The notes beneath the pieces were generated by a model. The model was not told where the DNA came from. It worked only from the letters and a program-made list of their open reading frames with translations, and ran no database searches. Below are positions 28,182-36,828 of a DNA stretch of 64,000 nt, piece by piece; the first letter of the stretch is position 1; the number at the start of each line of letters is the position of its first letter. The translations under genes were made by a program, and so were the position numbers. The DNA lies in contig CANEUH010000008.1 of NCBI GenBank assembly GCA_947441615.1, positions 58,041 to 122,040 on the forward strand. Reading direction: 5' to 3'. Source of the stretch: Bacteriovoracaceae bacterium (GTDB taxonomy: Bacteria; Bdellovibrionota; Bacteriovoracia; Bacteriovoracales; Bacteriovoracaceae).

Positions 28182-28574
28182 ATGGAAAGAAGAGAAGATT
28201 TTATAATTTCAGAGGAGATCGTCGAATGGATCGGGTTAAAAAAGTCCGAATACCTCTCTAAGATTGTCTCCCTTCAGCTTGCTGACGATATTGGATTTGA
28301 AGAATTTCATCAGTTTGATTCGTTTATACCAAACACAATTGAGTTTCCTGATAAGGTATTTGAAAATCCTGAGGACGACCAAAGAGTTCGGACATACTTG
28401 AAAAGCTATACTGAAAAGTCGGGTTTTCACCAAATGGTGATCGGCGTTCTAATAGATGATAAGCAAAGCAATGCTGATGTTTTTGTCCCAATTATTAGTT
28501 TTGTTTCAAAAAAGTCGAACTTAATTAAAGAGTTTAGTATAGGAAGGCTTATTAGTCGTCCCACACTAAACTAG
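28182..28574 (+). CDS. Conserved-looking cytosolic protein, unknown function
   Basis: The 130-residue protein has no signal peptide or membrane helix. It is acidic in the first half and contains aromatic and charged residues in an alpha/beta pattern, such as EEIVEWIGLKKSEYLSKIV and GVLIDDKQSNADVFVPIISF. The ribosome site is weak (GGGGCAGC). It is divergent from the coiled-coil operon across an 84-base gap and converges on the lipoprotein gene at 28579 with only 4 bases between stops. No function can be assigned. Confidence 0.5.
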   Translation: MERREDFIISEEIVEWIGLKKSEYLSKIVSLQLADDIGFEEFHQFDSFIPNTIEFPDKVFENPEDDQRVRTYLKSYTEKSGFHQMVIGVLIDDKQSNADVFVPIISFVSKKSNLIKEFSIGRLISRPTLN

Positions 28575-28578
28575 TTGA

Positions 28579-29340
28579 TTACTTGGTTCTGATGTCGAGA
28601 TAAGAATTTGTGTATTTAGTTTTAAAACTATTACAGATTGTGCCCATGTAGTTTCTTCCCTCGGTATCACAACCTGGATTACTTCTTGCACCATAGGGAC
28701 ATCTCGGCATCCAGTAAGCACAGTAGTTTGATCCATTCGCTCCCTGAGGACATGCGTTTCCTGGCCAATTCACGTAGCCATGCATACAACTGATGTATTC
28801 TGGGATGAGGGGCTCTTTCATAACAATAACACCATTTAATGTGTAGTTAGAAAAACCAGGTCTATCTTTGTAAAGACGTCCTTGTATGACTTGATTAGAT
28901 GTGGTGAAAGTACATTGAGGATTTCCAATGTAGGTCGAGGCTCCATTTCCATCTTTGTAAGTTGGTATCAAACAAGTCTTCACAGTACTCGATGTGATTG
29001 ATGTTCTAAATTTAAAAATAGTTTCATCCAGTGTGCTCTGACATATTCCAAAAAATCCAATATCTATAGTGTGATATTTATCTGAAAGGTCACATTTATC
29101 AAAACCTGGGGACGACTGGCCGTTGGTGCTAGATCCTGATGTTGAACCAGAAGCTACTCCGGGACCTGATCCAGAATTAGTACCTGTGTTTCCAGAGTCT
29201 GTTCCATTACCAGTGTTAGAGAAACTATTATCCCCTAAGTTATTCCCAGTGATGTAGTTGACGGGTGCTCGGGTCCTTTGAGGAGCATCGCAGGCGCTCA
29301 TCACAAACAGAATACTAAGAAGTCCGGTTAATTTCATCAT
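28579..29340 (-). CDS. Lipoprotein with Gly/Ser/Asn linker and cysteine-rich head
   Basis: The 253-residue protein starts with a lipoprotein signal (LLSILFVMSAC, lipidated Cys at 17). A low-complexity linker of Asn, Gly, Ser and Thr (about residues 28-75) follows, then a compact C-terminal region with many cysteines (KCDLS, FGICQS, KTCLI, PQCTF, YISCMHGYV, NACPQG, YCAYW, PRCPYG, PGCDTEG, TICNSF). A linker plus disulfide-rich head suggests a surface-displayed adhesin or binding module. No known family is recognised. AAAGGA precedes the start. Confidence 0.72.
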   Translation of the reverse strand: MMKLTGLLSILFVMSACDAPQRTRAPVNYITGNNLGDNSFSNTGNGTDSGNTGTNSGSGPGVASGSTSGSSTNGQSSPGFDKCDLSDKYHTIDIGFFGICQSTLDETIFKFRTSITSSTVKTCLIPTYKDGNGASTYIGNPQCTFTTSNQVIQGRLYKDRPGFSNYTLNGVIVMKEPLIPEYISCMHGYVNWPGNACPQGANGSNYCAYWMPRCPYGARSNPGCDTEGRNYMGTICNSFKTKYTNSYLDIRTK

Positions 29341-29460
29341 AAAGCAGTCCTTTCAACTGACTATTTCGTCCAACTATTCGGCAGATAGAAATTTTTCATG
29401 AGTTTTTTCTCAATACCGATAATTGAGTATAATTAGGTCCTTGTATTTTAAAGGTTTTAA

Positions 29461-30684
29461 ATGCGTTGGTTGTTGGTCATTCTAATTTTGTTAACTGGTG
29501 GTCTCTATGCTGGGTATAGAAAAATTTTAGTTTATCCAAATGAGCTTTATTTCGGATGGCTCCAAGACAAAAAATGGGACAAGTACTACAGCATCTCTCA
29601 ATTTAATCCTATTTGGATGCAGCCTTCTCCGTTTAGGGAAATCCCAGAATATAGAGAAGATTACGCTCAACTCTGGAAAGAATTCCCTCTTCGAAACATC
29701 AGAATCCCATTGCCGGTCAGACACCCACTTTTTCTTACTGTGCCAATTCTTGAAAGTGAGGGAAAAAAAACAACTCCTAATGTCGGTATTACTCTTTTGG
29801 CACCGAATGGAAGAGAATTATCTCGCGTCTATTCTCTTCCAGAAAAGTTTTTAGAGGATCATTCTCAGGGACAAGAATTATTTAAGCTTCCCTTCGTTAG
29901 AAATAAGATTTTAAAAATTCCTCAAGAAAAAATTTGGAATGATCTTTTTACTTTTGAGATTAATGTGAAAATTAAATCAATTGAAGAAATGATCTATGAT
30001 CTGTACTTATTGCATTTAAGATCAAAAATACTACCGGCCCAAACGATAAGATATGGGCTTATGAGCGATAAGAGAGCGTTAATTGAATTGGAGTCTGTGA
30101 ATAAGGATTATATTATTGAGCTCGTCATGACAAATAATAGTGGAAAGCTTTTACCCTTTGTTTTAAGAACTGAAATTAACAATGATGAGTCTAGAAAAAT
30201 TAGATCAAAATTTCTAGATACCATTAAATTTAGCCCCGTAGACCCAGCAATGGGAAAATTTCTGTATACCGAATTTAAGCAGCTTAATTTCGCTCGACAA
30301 GTTGATCAAGAGGGGATGCTTTATTTATTCTCTTCATGGACCCAAGATTTTGAAAATGAAGAGATGTTTAAAGATATGGTGTTTTTCCTAGAAAGAGGTT
30401 TCAAAACACAGGCCCAATTAAAGCCCCTTTATTCATTTGGCTTAAAACATTTTGGTAAGACTTTTTCAACGAGGAAAGTTTTTACTGAAGATGAAAATCA
30501 AGACGTGGCCCTCGAGAGGAAAATAGAAATCGAAAAGATTGAAAAAAGAAAAGAAGTACAAATCGAAAAAGAAAGACCTCCTGTGGAGCCAGAGTTAAGC
30601 CCAGAGGAGAAAATGAATCTTTATCTAAGAAAGGCCAAAGAAGAAAAGCAGCAGACTGAAAAAAAAGATATGACAGTTCACTAG
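29461..30684 (+). CDS. N-terminally anchored protein with charged C-terminus, unknown
   Basis: The 407-residue protein has an uncleaved-looking hydrophobic N-terminus (LLVILILLTGGLYAGY). A large mixed alpha/beta body follows, then a highly charged Glu/Lys C-terminal tail from about residue 345. It is probably anchored in the inner membrane facing the periplasm. It lies between two minus-strand genes and appears monocistronic, with a 120-base upstream region containing AT-rich text suited to a promoter. No motif allows a functional guess. Confidence 0.62.
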   Translation: MRWLLVILILLTGGLYAGYRKILVYPNELYFGWLQDKKWDKYYSISQFNPIWMQPSPFREIPEYREDYAQLWKEFPLRNIRIPLPVRHPLFLTVPILESEGKKTTPNVGITLLAPNGRELSRVYSLPEKFLEDHSQGQELFKLPFVRNKILKIPQEKIWNDLFTFEINVKIKSIEEMIYDLYLLHLRSKILPAQTIRYGLMSDKRALIELESVNKDYIIELVMTNNSGKLLPFVLRTEINNDESRKIRSKFLDTIKFSPVDPAMGKFLYTEFKQLNFARQVDQEGMLYLFSSWTQDFENEEMFKDMVFFLERGFKTQAQLKPLYSFGLKHFGKTFSTRKVFTEDENQDVALERKIEIEKIEKRKEVQIEKERPPVEPELSPEEKMNLYLRKAKEEKQQTEKKDMTVH

Positions 30685-30687
30685 GTT

Positions 30688-31503
30688 TTAAGAGTCAAAT
30701 TTTTCAAATCCTTGAATGAGAACCTCAGTGAGAAGGGGTTTTAGTTTTAGGACTTTCTCCTGAGTGAGAATCTTATCTTTCTCACTCATATAGATAGACC
30801 TATTAATTTCTATTTGGATGTTATTTGTCCTAAATTGATCCACGAACTCAGTCACATAACCACCAATATAGGGATCATTAAAGCTTGATTCATGACCTTT
30901 CTTAGTGAGTTGCTCATGGAAAAACTCAATAAACTCAGGTCGACAAGTTTTCCCTTTCCGGTCTGAAATGCAAAAATCTGGTCGATGAAGCTTTTGATGA
31001 GGATTCTGCTTCATATGGTATTCAGTGGGTCTAGAAGGCATGCTATGAAGATCTACCATCGAAACGAGGCCCCCTTTTCTTTTTTCAAGATCCTGAAGCG
31101 TTGCTTTAAGAATTTCAAAATAGGGTCGATGATAAATTTCAATGAATCGCTCTGTCTCATCTAGAGTAGGGTCTTTTATGACGAGTTTTTTACCTTGAGT
31201 ATTGTCTTTCCAAAAGAGAATACAGTTACTTTCAGCACGGTTGAGATCAACACAAATTCGGTGGACATGGGCAACCAGTACGGCAACTCCTGCTGACTGA
31301 AGAGCAGGGATATCCACAAGTTCATTAACTTTAAAATCAACGTCTTCCTTGTAGGCCATCTCATCTCCAGAGAGATAGGGCAGGAAGACATCCGGTATCA
31401 CTTCGCCAGAGTGAGGAATAGATAAAACTCCTCTATAGCTCGGGCCAAGGGGCGCGTAATAGTCAAATAATGGGGATTTTAAAGGGTGATCTAGTCTAAA
31501 CAT
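30688..31503 (-). CDS. N-formylglutamate amidohydrolase family protein
   Basis: The 271-residue protein fits the N-formylglutamate amidohydrolase (FGase) fold. Landmarks are SIPHSGEVIP near the N-terminus, HVHRICVDLNRAESN, VSMVDLHSMPSRP, CISDR, GGYVTEF and the metal-binding-like IEINRSIYM. Known members hydrolyse N-formyl-L-glutamate in histidine catabolism, but many homologues have no hut neighbours, as here, so the true substrate may be another N-acyl amino acid. It is cytosolic, alone on its strand, and its stop lies 3 bases from the end of the convergent gene at 29461. Confidence 0.85.
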   Translation of the reverse strand: MFRLDHPLKSPLFDYYAPLGPSYRGVLSIPHSGEVIPDVFLPYLSGDEMAYKEDVDFKVNELVDIPALQSAGVAVLVAHVHRICVDLNRAESNCILFWKDNTQGKKLVIKDPTLDETERFIEIYHRPYFEILKATLQDLEKRKGGLVSMVDLHSMPSRPTEYHMKQNPHQKLHRPDFCISDRKGKTCRPEFIEFFHEQLTKKGHESSFNDPYIGGYVTEFVDQFRTNNIQIEINRSIYMSEKDKILTQEKVLKLKPLLTEVLIQGFEKFDS

Positions 31504-31598
31504 ATGAAAAAATTACCACATTATAGACTTAATCGTCCACGCGTCTCTTTTAAAATTGGGTCTCTGGGATTATAAATAGTTCATTCCAAGAGGTATTT

Positions 31599-32897
31599 AT
31601 GAAGTTTCCTGGTCGACGCAACACCAAACACTATTTTCCGGTAGAGGACAAGCAGAGAAGCTCATTCGATGACGAAATTTATCGTCCAGGTAATGTTTAT
31701 GTCGTGGGCCTTGATCAATTACTTGTGGATATTGAAATTCCTGTTGATGACGAATTTTTAAATCATCATAAGTTCACAAAAGGTGAATCTTTTATCATTG
31801 ATGATAACTTAGCAGATCTCATTTACTGGCAGTACAAAAACAAGGGATCAATAACGGGAGAATTTCCTGGTGGGGCCGTGGGAAATACTCTTCATAACTA
31901 TTCTATTCTTTCTGATTGTCCTTCAGTTGCTTTGGGAGCGATTAATAAGAACATCGAAGTGGGTGATTATGCTTACAAGTATATTTGTAACACCTCATCT
32001 AAAGTGAACCTATCCTACCTTCAATCCTGCGCTCGTCCGATGGGAAGGGCCTTGTGTTTTGTTAGCCCCGATTCAGAAAGAACCTTTGCCATTAGTAAAG
32101 GATGCATGAATGATCTTTCTTCGGAATCAATTCCAGTTGAGGTGATTGAGCGATCATCCGCACTACTGGTAACGGCCTACACGCTTAGGGATGAAAAGTC
32201 GGCGATCTTTAAGTCTACACTCAGGGCGATTGAAGTTGCTAAAAATGCCAATGTGCCAGTGGTCTTAACTTTAGGAACAAGTGGTCTCGTTCAAGAGAGA
32301 AAAGATTTTTTATTAGAAATTATTCCAAAATATGTTTCTGTCCTGGCGATGAATGAAAGTGAAGCTCTCGTTTTGACTGGGATTAAGGATCCACTTCTTG
32401 CTGCTGAAAAAGTGTTAGATCTTGTCGATATGGTTCTTTTGACGGTAGGAGCAAGAGGTCTGTATATTGGTGCCATTACAGATGTAGATCAGGCGAGGCT
32501 AACGAAAGAGCCTCTTCATACAAAATCTATCGTTGAATATAATAAGTATGAATATTCGAGAGCGCAGAGAAGATCTGAAATTAAAGACATCAAAAAAGTT
32601 TATACCCACATTAATCCATTTCTTGGTGGGCCTCAGATGATTAAAAACACCAATGGAGCGGGAGATGCTGCCCTGGCAGCCGTATTACATGACCTCTCTG
32701 CAAATGTGTATCACAGAAATAAAGTGCCAAACTCACCTAAGCACAGTACGAATTTTTTAACCTATTCTTCAATTTCTCAAATTAGTAAATACGCTAATCG
32801 AGTTTCCTTTGAAGTTCTAAGTCAGAACTCTCCTCGACTTCTAAGAGGTCTACCAGAAAAAGAAGATGGTTTAGAAGAGGCCTATTGGGCAAAATAA
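31599..32897 (+). CDS. gsk: Inosine-guanosine kinase
   Basis: The 432-residue protein matches E. coli Gsk closely from the first residues (MKFPGRRNTKHYFPV) to the end (SPRLLRGLPEKEDGLEE). It phosphorylates inosine and guanosine with ATP in purine salvage. The ribokinase-family anion hole and catalytic base are in NTNGAGDAALAAVLHD, and GGAVGNTLHNYS is the conserved substrate region. In a predator that reuses prey nucleosides this enzyme makes sense, and a Tsx-like nucleoside porin is encoded at 50036. AGAGGT precedes the start. It overlaps the next gene by 13 bases. Confidence 0.96.
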   Translation: MKFPGRRNTKHYFPVEDKQRSSFDDEIYRPGNVYVVGLDQLLVDIEIPVDDEFLNHHKFTKGESFIIDDNLADLIYWQYKNKGSITGEFPGGAVGNTLHNYSILSDCPSVALGAINKNIEVGDYAYKYICNTSSKVNLSYLQSCARPMGRALCFVSPDSERTFAISKGCMNDLSSESIPVEVIERSSALLVTAYTLRDEKSAIFKSTLRAIEVAKNANVPVVLTLGTSGLVQERKDFLLEIIPKYVSVLAMNESEALVLTGIKDPLLAAEKVLDLVDMVLLTVGARGLYIGAITDVDQARLTKEPLHTKSIVEYNKYEYSRAQRRSEIKDIKKVYTHINPFLGGPQMIKNTNGAGDAALAAVLHDLSANVYHRNKVPNSPKHSTNFLTYSSISQISKYANRVSFEVLSQNSPRLLRGLPEKEDGLEEAYWAK

Positions 32898-33895
32898 CTT
32901 CATCAAGGAATGTCCTCACTCAAAAAGAAGCTCTCTTTAACGAGGTTAAGGGCTCTCTTTTTGAGTACCTTGTCGCCAAAGAGATTGCTAAGTCTATCGG
33001 TGATGAGTTGGGGTTTCAGTCCCTTATCGATCCAAATTACCTCCATGTTCTGGGGCAGCAGGACCGGATGGTGAGGCAATTCTATCCAGAGATGGCGTCT
33101 TTTCTCTTTGATGCGGCCAAAAAAACCAGTCATCAATTAATGGCATATTTTAAAGATAGACCCATTTCATCAAAGGTCGTGGGTAAGTTTTCGAATTCTT
33201 CTTTGAAGGATGATCTTCATGAAGCAGATATTATCATTGAATTTAAATCTCATGTAATTCCTTTAAGTTTAAAACTCAACAAAAAAAATTCTTTTGTGAA
33301 TACAAAAAGTGGTGGGATTAAAAGTTTTTTTGAAACTTATTTTCCCTCTATCCACTTGGATGTTCAGAGAGATTTTAATGCTTTTGTTGACACAGAATTT
33401 AATCGCATGGCCTTTGAATTACACGCTCTTCATGAGATGGAGTATCCAGGAAGTTTTCACCAATGGGTTACTCGAGGGTTCTCAGAGTTACCTGGTGAAC
33501 TAGATCAAGATTCACGAACCATTTTAAAGGGCTACTATTCCCGTATTGCACACCGTATGCATGATATTCTTGGATCTGCTTTTTTATCTCATCCAGATAA
33601 AATTAAAACGGCCTTGCCTCCACTTATGGGGTTTAGCTCTAAAGACATTCTTCAAGTTATTTACTTTCACGATTTTCCATCTAATGATGGCCAGCAAATA
33701 GAAACTCATAGTTTTGAGAGTCTTTTAAATGGCCTCAGTGTTGCTCAGTTATTACCATTTAATCAGACTTCGAGCGTAGAATTTCAATTGGGGAACTGTT
33801 CACTTCAAATTAGGGTGAAACCAATGAATAAATTTACAACAACAGCGATTAAAATTAATTGTAGTGTTAAATTTAAGCAACCCAGTATTTCTTAA
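32885..33895 (+). CDS. Possible PD-(D/E)XK nuclease-like protein
   Basis: The 336-residue product starts at a TTG inside the end of gsk, with AGAGG placed as ribosome site. It has an N-terminal helix with conserved-looking acids (EALFNEVKGSLFEYLVAKEI). The segment EADIIIEFKSHVIPLSLKLN is followed by KKNSFVNTKSGG. Acid, strand, then S-L-K is reminiscent of the PD-(D/E)XK nuclease core of restriction and repair enzymes, but I cannot confirm the fold by eye. No methyltransferase is adjacent. The 3' end overlaps the convergent gene at 33873 by 23 bases. Confidence 0.55.
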   Translation: MGKITSSRNVLTQKEALFNEVKGSLFEYLVAKEIAKSIGDELGFQSLIDPNYLHVLGQQDRMVRQFYPEMASFLFDAAKKTSHQLMAYFKDRPISSKVVGKFSNSSLKDDLHEADIIIEFKSHVIPLSLKLNKKNSFVNTKSGGIKSFFETYFPSIHLDVQRDFNAFVDTEFNRMAFELHALHEMEYPGSFHQWVTRGFSELPGELDQDSRTILKGYYSRIAHRMHDILGSAFLSHPDKIKTALPPLMGFSSKDILQVIYFHDFPSNDGQQIETHSFESLLNGLSVAQLLPFNQTSSVEFQLGNCSLQIRVKPMNKFTTTAIKINCSVKFKQPSIS

Positions 33896-34439
33896 TAATG
33901 TCTTGATTTAACGTTTCTATTTCAAACTTATATTCATTTCGGTTAACGATACTATGAGCGCAATCTAACCATAGTGACGTGTTGGCGCTAGCTAGGTAGA
34001 CAGTTTTCGTATTTTCAGCGTAGAGGATATTTTTCTTAAAGCTTTGAATAAGAAAAGGAGAGATGAGGGCCTCATTCATATCAACTAATAAATTTTTAGA
34101 TGGTCCAATAAGACCCTTTAAAAAGCTAATGAGAAAATTTTCCCAAATTTCTGCTTGTCCGCATTTTTTATTTGGGTCTTTCAGAAGATTTACTAAAGCA
34201 CGTTGCTCAACATTTAAGGATGAATGAAAGTCTTTCCAGTGAGTCGTTCCCGCCTCAATTTGAAGATTCTCCCAAAGAGAGAGGTGAGGATGAAGAGACG
34301 TTTTAGCTTCAATATAAGAAAAACTTAAGGCCGCAGAGGGAGAAATTGTCTTTAAAAACTGAAGAAGGTCTTTTAATACGATATGTTCTTCAGATTGTTT
34401 TGTAAGTAAATAGAGGCCAAAAGGTATTTCGGTTTTCAT
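33873..34439 (-). CDS. Degenerate ABC-ATPase-like protein
   Basis: The 188-residue protein echoes ABC ATPases without their catalytic motifs. The segment LHPHLSLWENLQIEAG resembles the Q-loop region motif (LFPHLTVxENL). KKCGQAEIWENFLISFLKGL, then NLLVDM, occupies the place of the signature helix and Walker B. TVYLASANTSLWLDCAHSIV resembles the H-loop region (TVxLVTHD) without its His. There is no Walker A: the expected GxxGxGKS is replaced by KQSEEHIVLK. It cannot be a normal ATPase. It converges on the nuclease-like gene and is divergent from the MnmA-like gene at 34499. A chance resemblance is possible. Confidence 0.5.
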   Translation of the reverse strand: MKTEIPFGLYLLTKQSEEHIVLKDLLQFLKTISPSAALSFSYIEAKTSLHPHLSLWENLQIEAGTTHWKDFHSSLNVEQRALVNLLKDPNKKCGQAEIWENFLISFLKGLIGPSKNLLVDMNEALISPFLIQSFKKNILYAENTKTVYLASANTSLWLDCAHSIVNRNEYKFEIETLNQDIIKKYWVA

Positions 34440-34498
34440 CTAGGAAATTATCGGTTGAATACATTGGAACCTTAGTTTTTCTCATTTATAATTGAGTC

Positions 34499-35710
34499 AT
34501 GGATAACATCAAGAAATTTGAAGGGAGTTATATTCCCGACAATAAAGATCGGAAAGAGAAAGTGGTGCTTGGCTTAACAACAAGTATTGAATCTCTCGTT
34601 TCTGCTTATCTTTTAAAAATTCAAAAATACGATCTTATAGCTGTAACGATTGTGAATTCATGGGCGAGTTTTCAAGGCGAGCAAGAACAAATTCTCTCCT
34701 GTCATCTAACTCCCAATAAACTAAGTTTTCTTAAAGACTTCTGCCATAAACTTGGTATTCCTCATTTTTTAATTGAACTAAGAGAAGAGTTCCATGAAAT
34801 GGTGATTGAAAAATGGGTTTCAGACAAAGTCGTGGGACAAACTCCTAGTCAATGCTGGAGCTGTCACGATTTAAGGATGAGGCAACTTTATTTAAAAAAA
34901 CAAGAATTAGGAGCAACCTATCTTGCTACAGGCCACTATGGTAAAGTTGTAAATTCAAGTCTAGACCATACACCTTCGATTCACTCTTCTAATGATGAAC
35001 ATCTTGATCAATCTCATTTACTTGCGAGACTCTCTCCAGAGATTTTATCTTCACTACTTTTACCCCTTGCGGATATTTCATCTAAAGAGGTTTTAAAGCT
35101 TGCTGAAAATTTTGGAATTGAATCAACTCCTTTACTGGTTAAATTTAACCAGTGCCTTAAAGGCTCTAAAGAGGTCGATCTCGCGTTGGAAAAGAGTGTT
35201 GCTAAAAGTCTCATTAAAGATGGTGAAGTTTTAGAGTTTGGTGTGAAGCAGTCTCTTCTAAGGCATGATGGAGTCCATCATCATCAAATGGGAGAGCCTT
35301 TATCCCATAAAGATCAGCAAATGGATCCCTCGAAAGTCATGGGAGAGTACTCTTTTACTGAAAAGAACATTATTCTGATTGATGAGAGCTTATTTTTTAG
35401 AGACAAGATTGTTTTAATGAATTGTCAGTTCTCAAAAGAGATCAATTTCATTGAACCACTAAAAGCAGTGATTAAAATCTCCAATGACGTAACTGTCGAT
35501 TGTTGGGTCTTTCCGAAAACTCTTTCAACTGTTTATGTAGAATTAACCGAAAAAGTTAAGATTACCCCGAATCAAATTGCCACGATACTAAAGAAGAAAG
35601 GTAGAAATGCAAAAATTCTCCTCTCTGGTGAAATAAAATTCCATTTAGCTGACCTTGTTAAAGAAGGAGAACAACATGAAGGGACTTCTAATCCTCTTCT
35701 TGATTTTTAA
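34499..35710 (+). CDS. MnmA-like protein with lost PP-loop and a CxxC motif
   Basis: The 403-residue protein aligns with tRNA 2-thiouridylase MnmA in the N-terminal half: LGLTTSIESLVSAYLL, FCHKLGIPHFLIEL, TPSQCWSCHDLRMRQLY and GATYLATGHYGKVV. The ATP-binding SGGxDS is replaced by TTSIES, so adenylation as in MnmA is unlikely. The catalytic Asp-x-x-Cys of MnmA (DILC) reads CWSC here, which makes a CxxC pair, and a downstream Cys (NQCLKGS) sits where the second catalytic Cys is expected. A true mnmA is encoded at 36829, so this is a diverged paralogue. Its 3' end overlaps the M28-like gene. Confidence 0.7.
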   Translation: MDNIKKFEGSYIPDNKDRKEKVVLGLTTSIESLVSAYLLKIQKYDLIAVTIVNSWASFQGEQEQILSCHLTPNKLSFLKDFCHKLGIPHFLIELREEFHEMVIEKWVSDKVVGQTPSQCWSCHDLRMRQLYLKKQELGATYLATGHYGKVVNSSLDHTPSIHSSNDEHLDQSHLLARLSPEILSSLLLPLADISSKEVLKLAENFGIESTPLLVKFNQCLKGSKEVDLALEKSVAKSLIKDGEVLEFGVKQSLLRHDGVHHHQMGEPLSHKDQQMDPSKVMGEYSFTEKNIILIDESLFFRDKIVLMNCQFSKEINFIEPLKAVIKISNDVTVDCWVFPKTLSTVYVELTEKVKITPNQIATILKKKGRNAKILLSGEIKFHLADLVKEGEQHEGTSNPLLDF

Positions 35711-36779
35711 TTTTTCATCCAAAGTTTACTCACGAGCACCTGGCTCGTATTCAACATTAAAATCTGAACTCCAAAAAGTGAGTTCTAAGAATCTTGTTGA
35801 ATGGGTCAATTCTCTCGTTAAGGAATCATCTCCATCTAGGATGGTGGGATTACCTGGACACGATAAGGCGATAAATTATATTCGATCAACAATTTTAAAA
35901 CTTGATCAGAAGAAATCTGGGGCCTTAGTCATTCAATCCAATCCACCTATGCCTGAGCTCGTGAAATCATTTTATCAAAATGATTTCGATCAAAAAATTG
36001 TTGGGAAACTTCCAACGACGCATCCAGATTATCAAAAGTGGTCTCAGTTCACTCTATTTATGAAAAACTTAGCGGATGCAAAAAAAACGAGTAACGTTCA
36101 GAATATCATTTGGGAAAAACCTGGGCTTAATTCTAACAAGGTGCTCGTGGTGACGGCCCATTATGATACGATTTCTCACGATAAAGTCTCACTCCTAGTG
36201 AAGGAAAACGCTCTCATGCCAGGAGCAAATTATAATGCCTCTGGTGTGTCAGTGGCATTGGGACTTATAAAAATTCTCTCCGAGATTGATTTAAACTATA
36301 GCGTTCAAATTTGTTTTCTTGATTGGCAGGGGATCGGTTTTCATGGGTCAGAGCTTTATGCTAAAGAGTTAAAAAAATCTGGAAAGGAAGTTCTTGGTGT
36401 TGTGAATCTAGAAATGTTGGGCCAGGACACAAGCTACTTCGATAAAACTAAAAAAAATGGCAATATGTCCCTCTATCTTCGGGATTTGGCGGATGAAGTT
36501 CGATTCGCTAGTAAGCTCTCTGTCCTTGGTTCGAAAATGACCCAAAAAGTGAGTTTTGAAATAAAGCCAAATGGGTTTGAGAATTCAGATAATTTTCGTT
36601 TTTGGGAAGAGGGGTTTAAGTCGGTCACTTTCTCTCAAAATTGGGAGGATGACTTTAATCCCAAGTTTTACCAAACGGCGGAAGATACTCCAGAGACCCT
36701 AAATCACGAAACTCTTTGGCATTCTTATCAGTATATAGGTGGTGCAGTGGTCGGCACTCTACTAGATTTAACCAAGTAA
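35676..36779 (+). CDS. Exported M28-peptidase-like protein, probably inactive
   Basis: The start at 35676 gives a signal peptide (MKGLLILFLIFNFSSKVYS) and has AAGGAG 6 bases upstream, better than an in-frame ATG 21 bases earlier. The 367-residue protein has the M28 zinc-aminopeptidase fold order. His162 and Asp164 (AHYD) remain, but the bridging Asp of the usual GADDNASG is Tyr186 (GANYNASG), the catalytic Glu pair is replaced by Trp217-Gln218 (LDWQGIGFHGS), and the last metal His is Gln (FYQTAEDT). It is therefore likely a periplasmic pseudo-peptidase. It overlaps the MnmA-like gene by 35 bases. Confidence 0.8.
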   Translation: MKGLLILFLIFNFSSKVYSRAPGSYSTLKSELQKVSSKNLVEWVNSLVKESSPSRMVGLPGHDKAINYIRSTILKLDQKKSGALVIQSNPPMPELVKSFYQNDFDQKIVGKLPTTHPDYQKWSQFTLFMKNLADAKKTSNVQNIIWEKPGLNSNKVLVVTAHYDTISHDKVSLLVKENALMPGANYNASGVSVALGLIKILSEIDLNYSVQICFLDWQGIGFHGSELYAKELKKSGKEVLGVVNLEMLGQDTSYFDKTKKNGNMSLYLRDLADEVRFASKLSVLGSKMTQKVSFEIKPNGFENSDNFRFWEEGFKSVTFSQNWEDDFNPKFYQTAEDTPETLNHETLWHSYQYIGGAVVGTLLDLTK

Positions 36780-36828
36780 AATCTCCCGTTTACTTGGAAA
36801 ATGCCAAGAAATCCGCTATAAGTGGGCC

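Noticed and set aside
29527..29854. Frames overlapping the anchored protein at 29461
   Set aside because: Both the antisense and the shifted frame lack start signals and lie within a longer, better supported gene.
30688..31503. Assigning the amidohydrolase to histidine utilisation (hutG)
   Set aside because: No other hut gene is present, and the family includes enzymes of unknown substrate.
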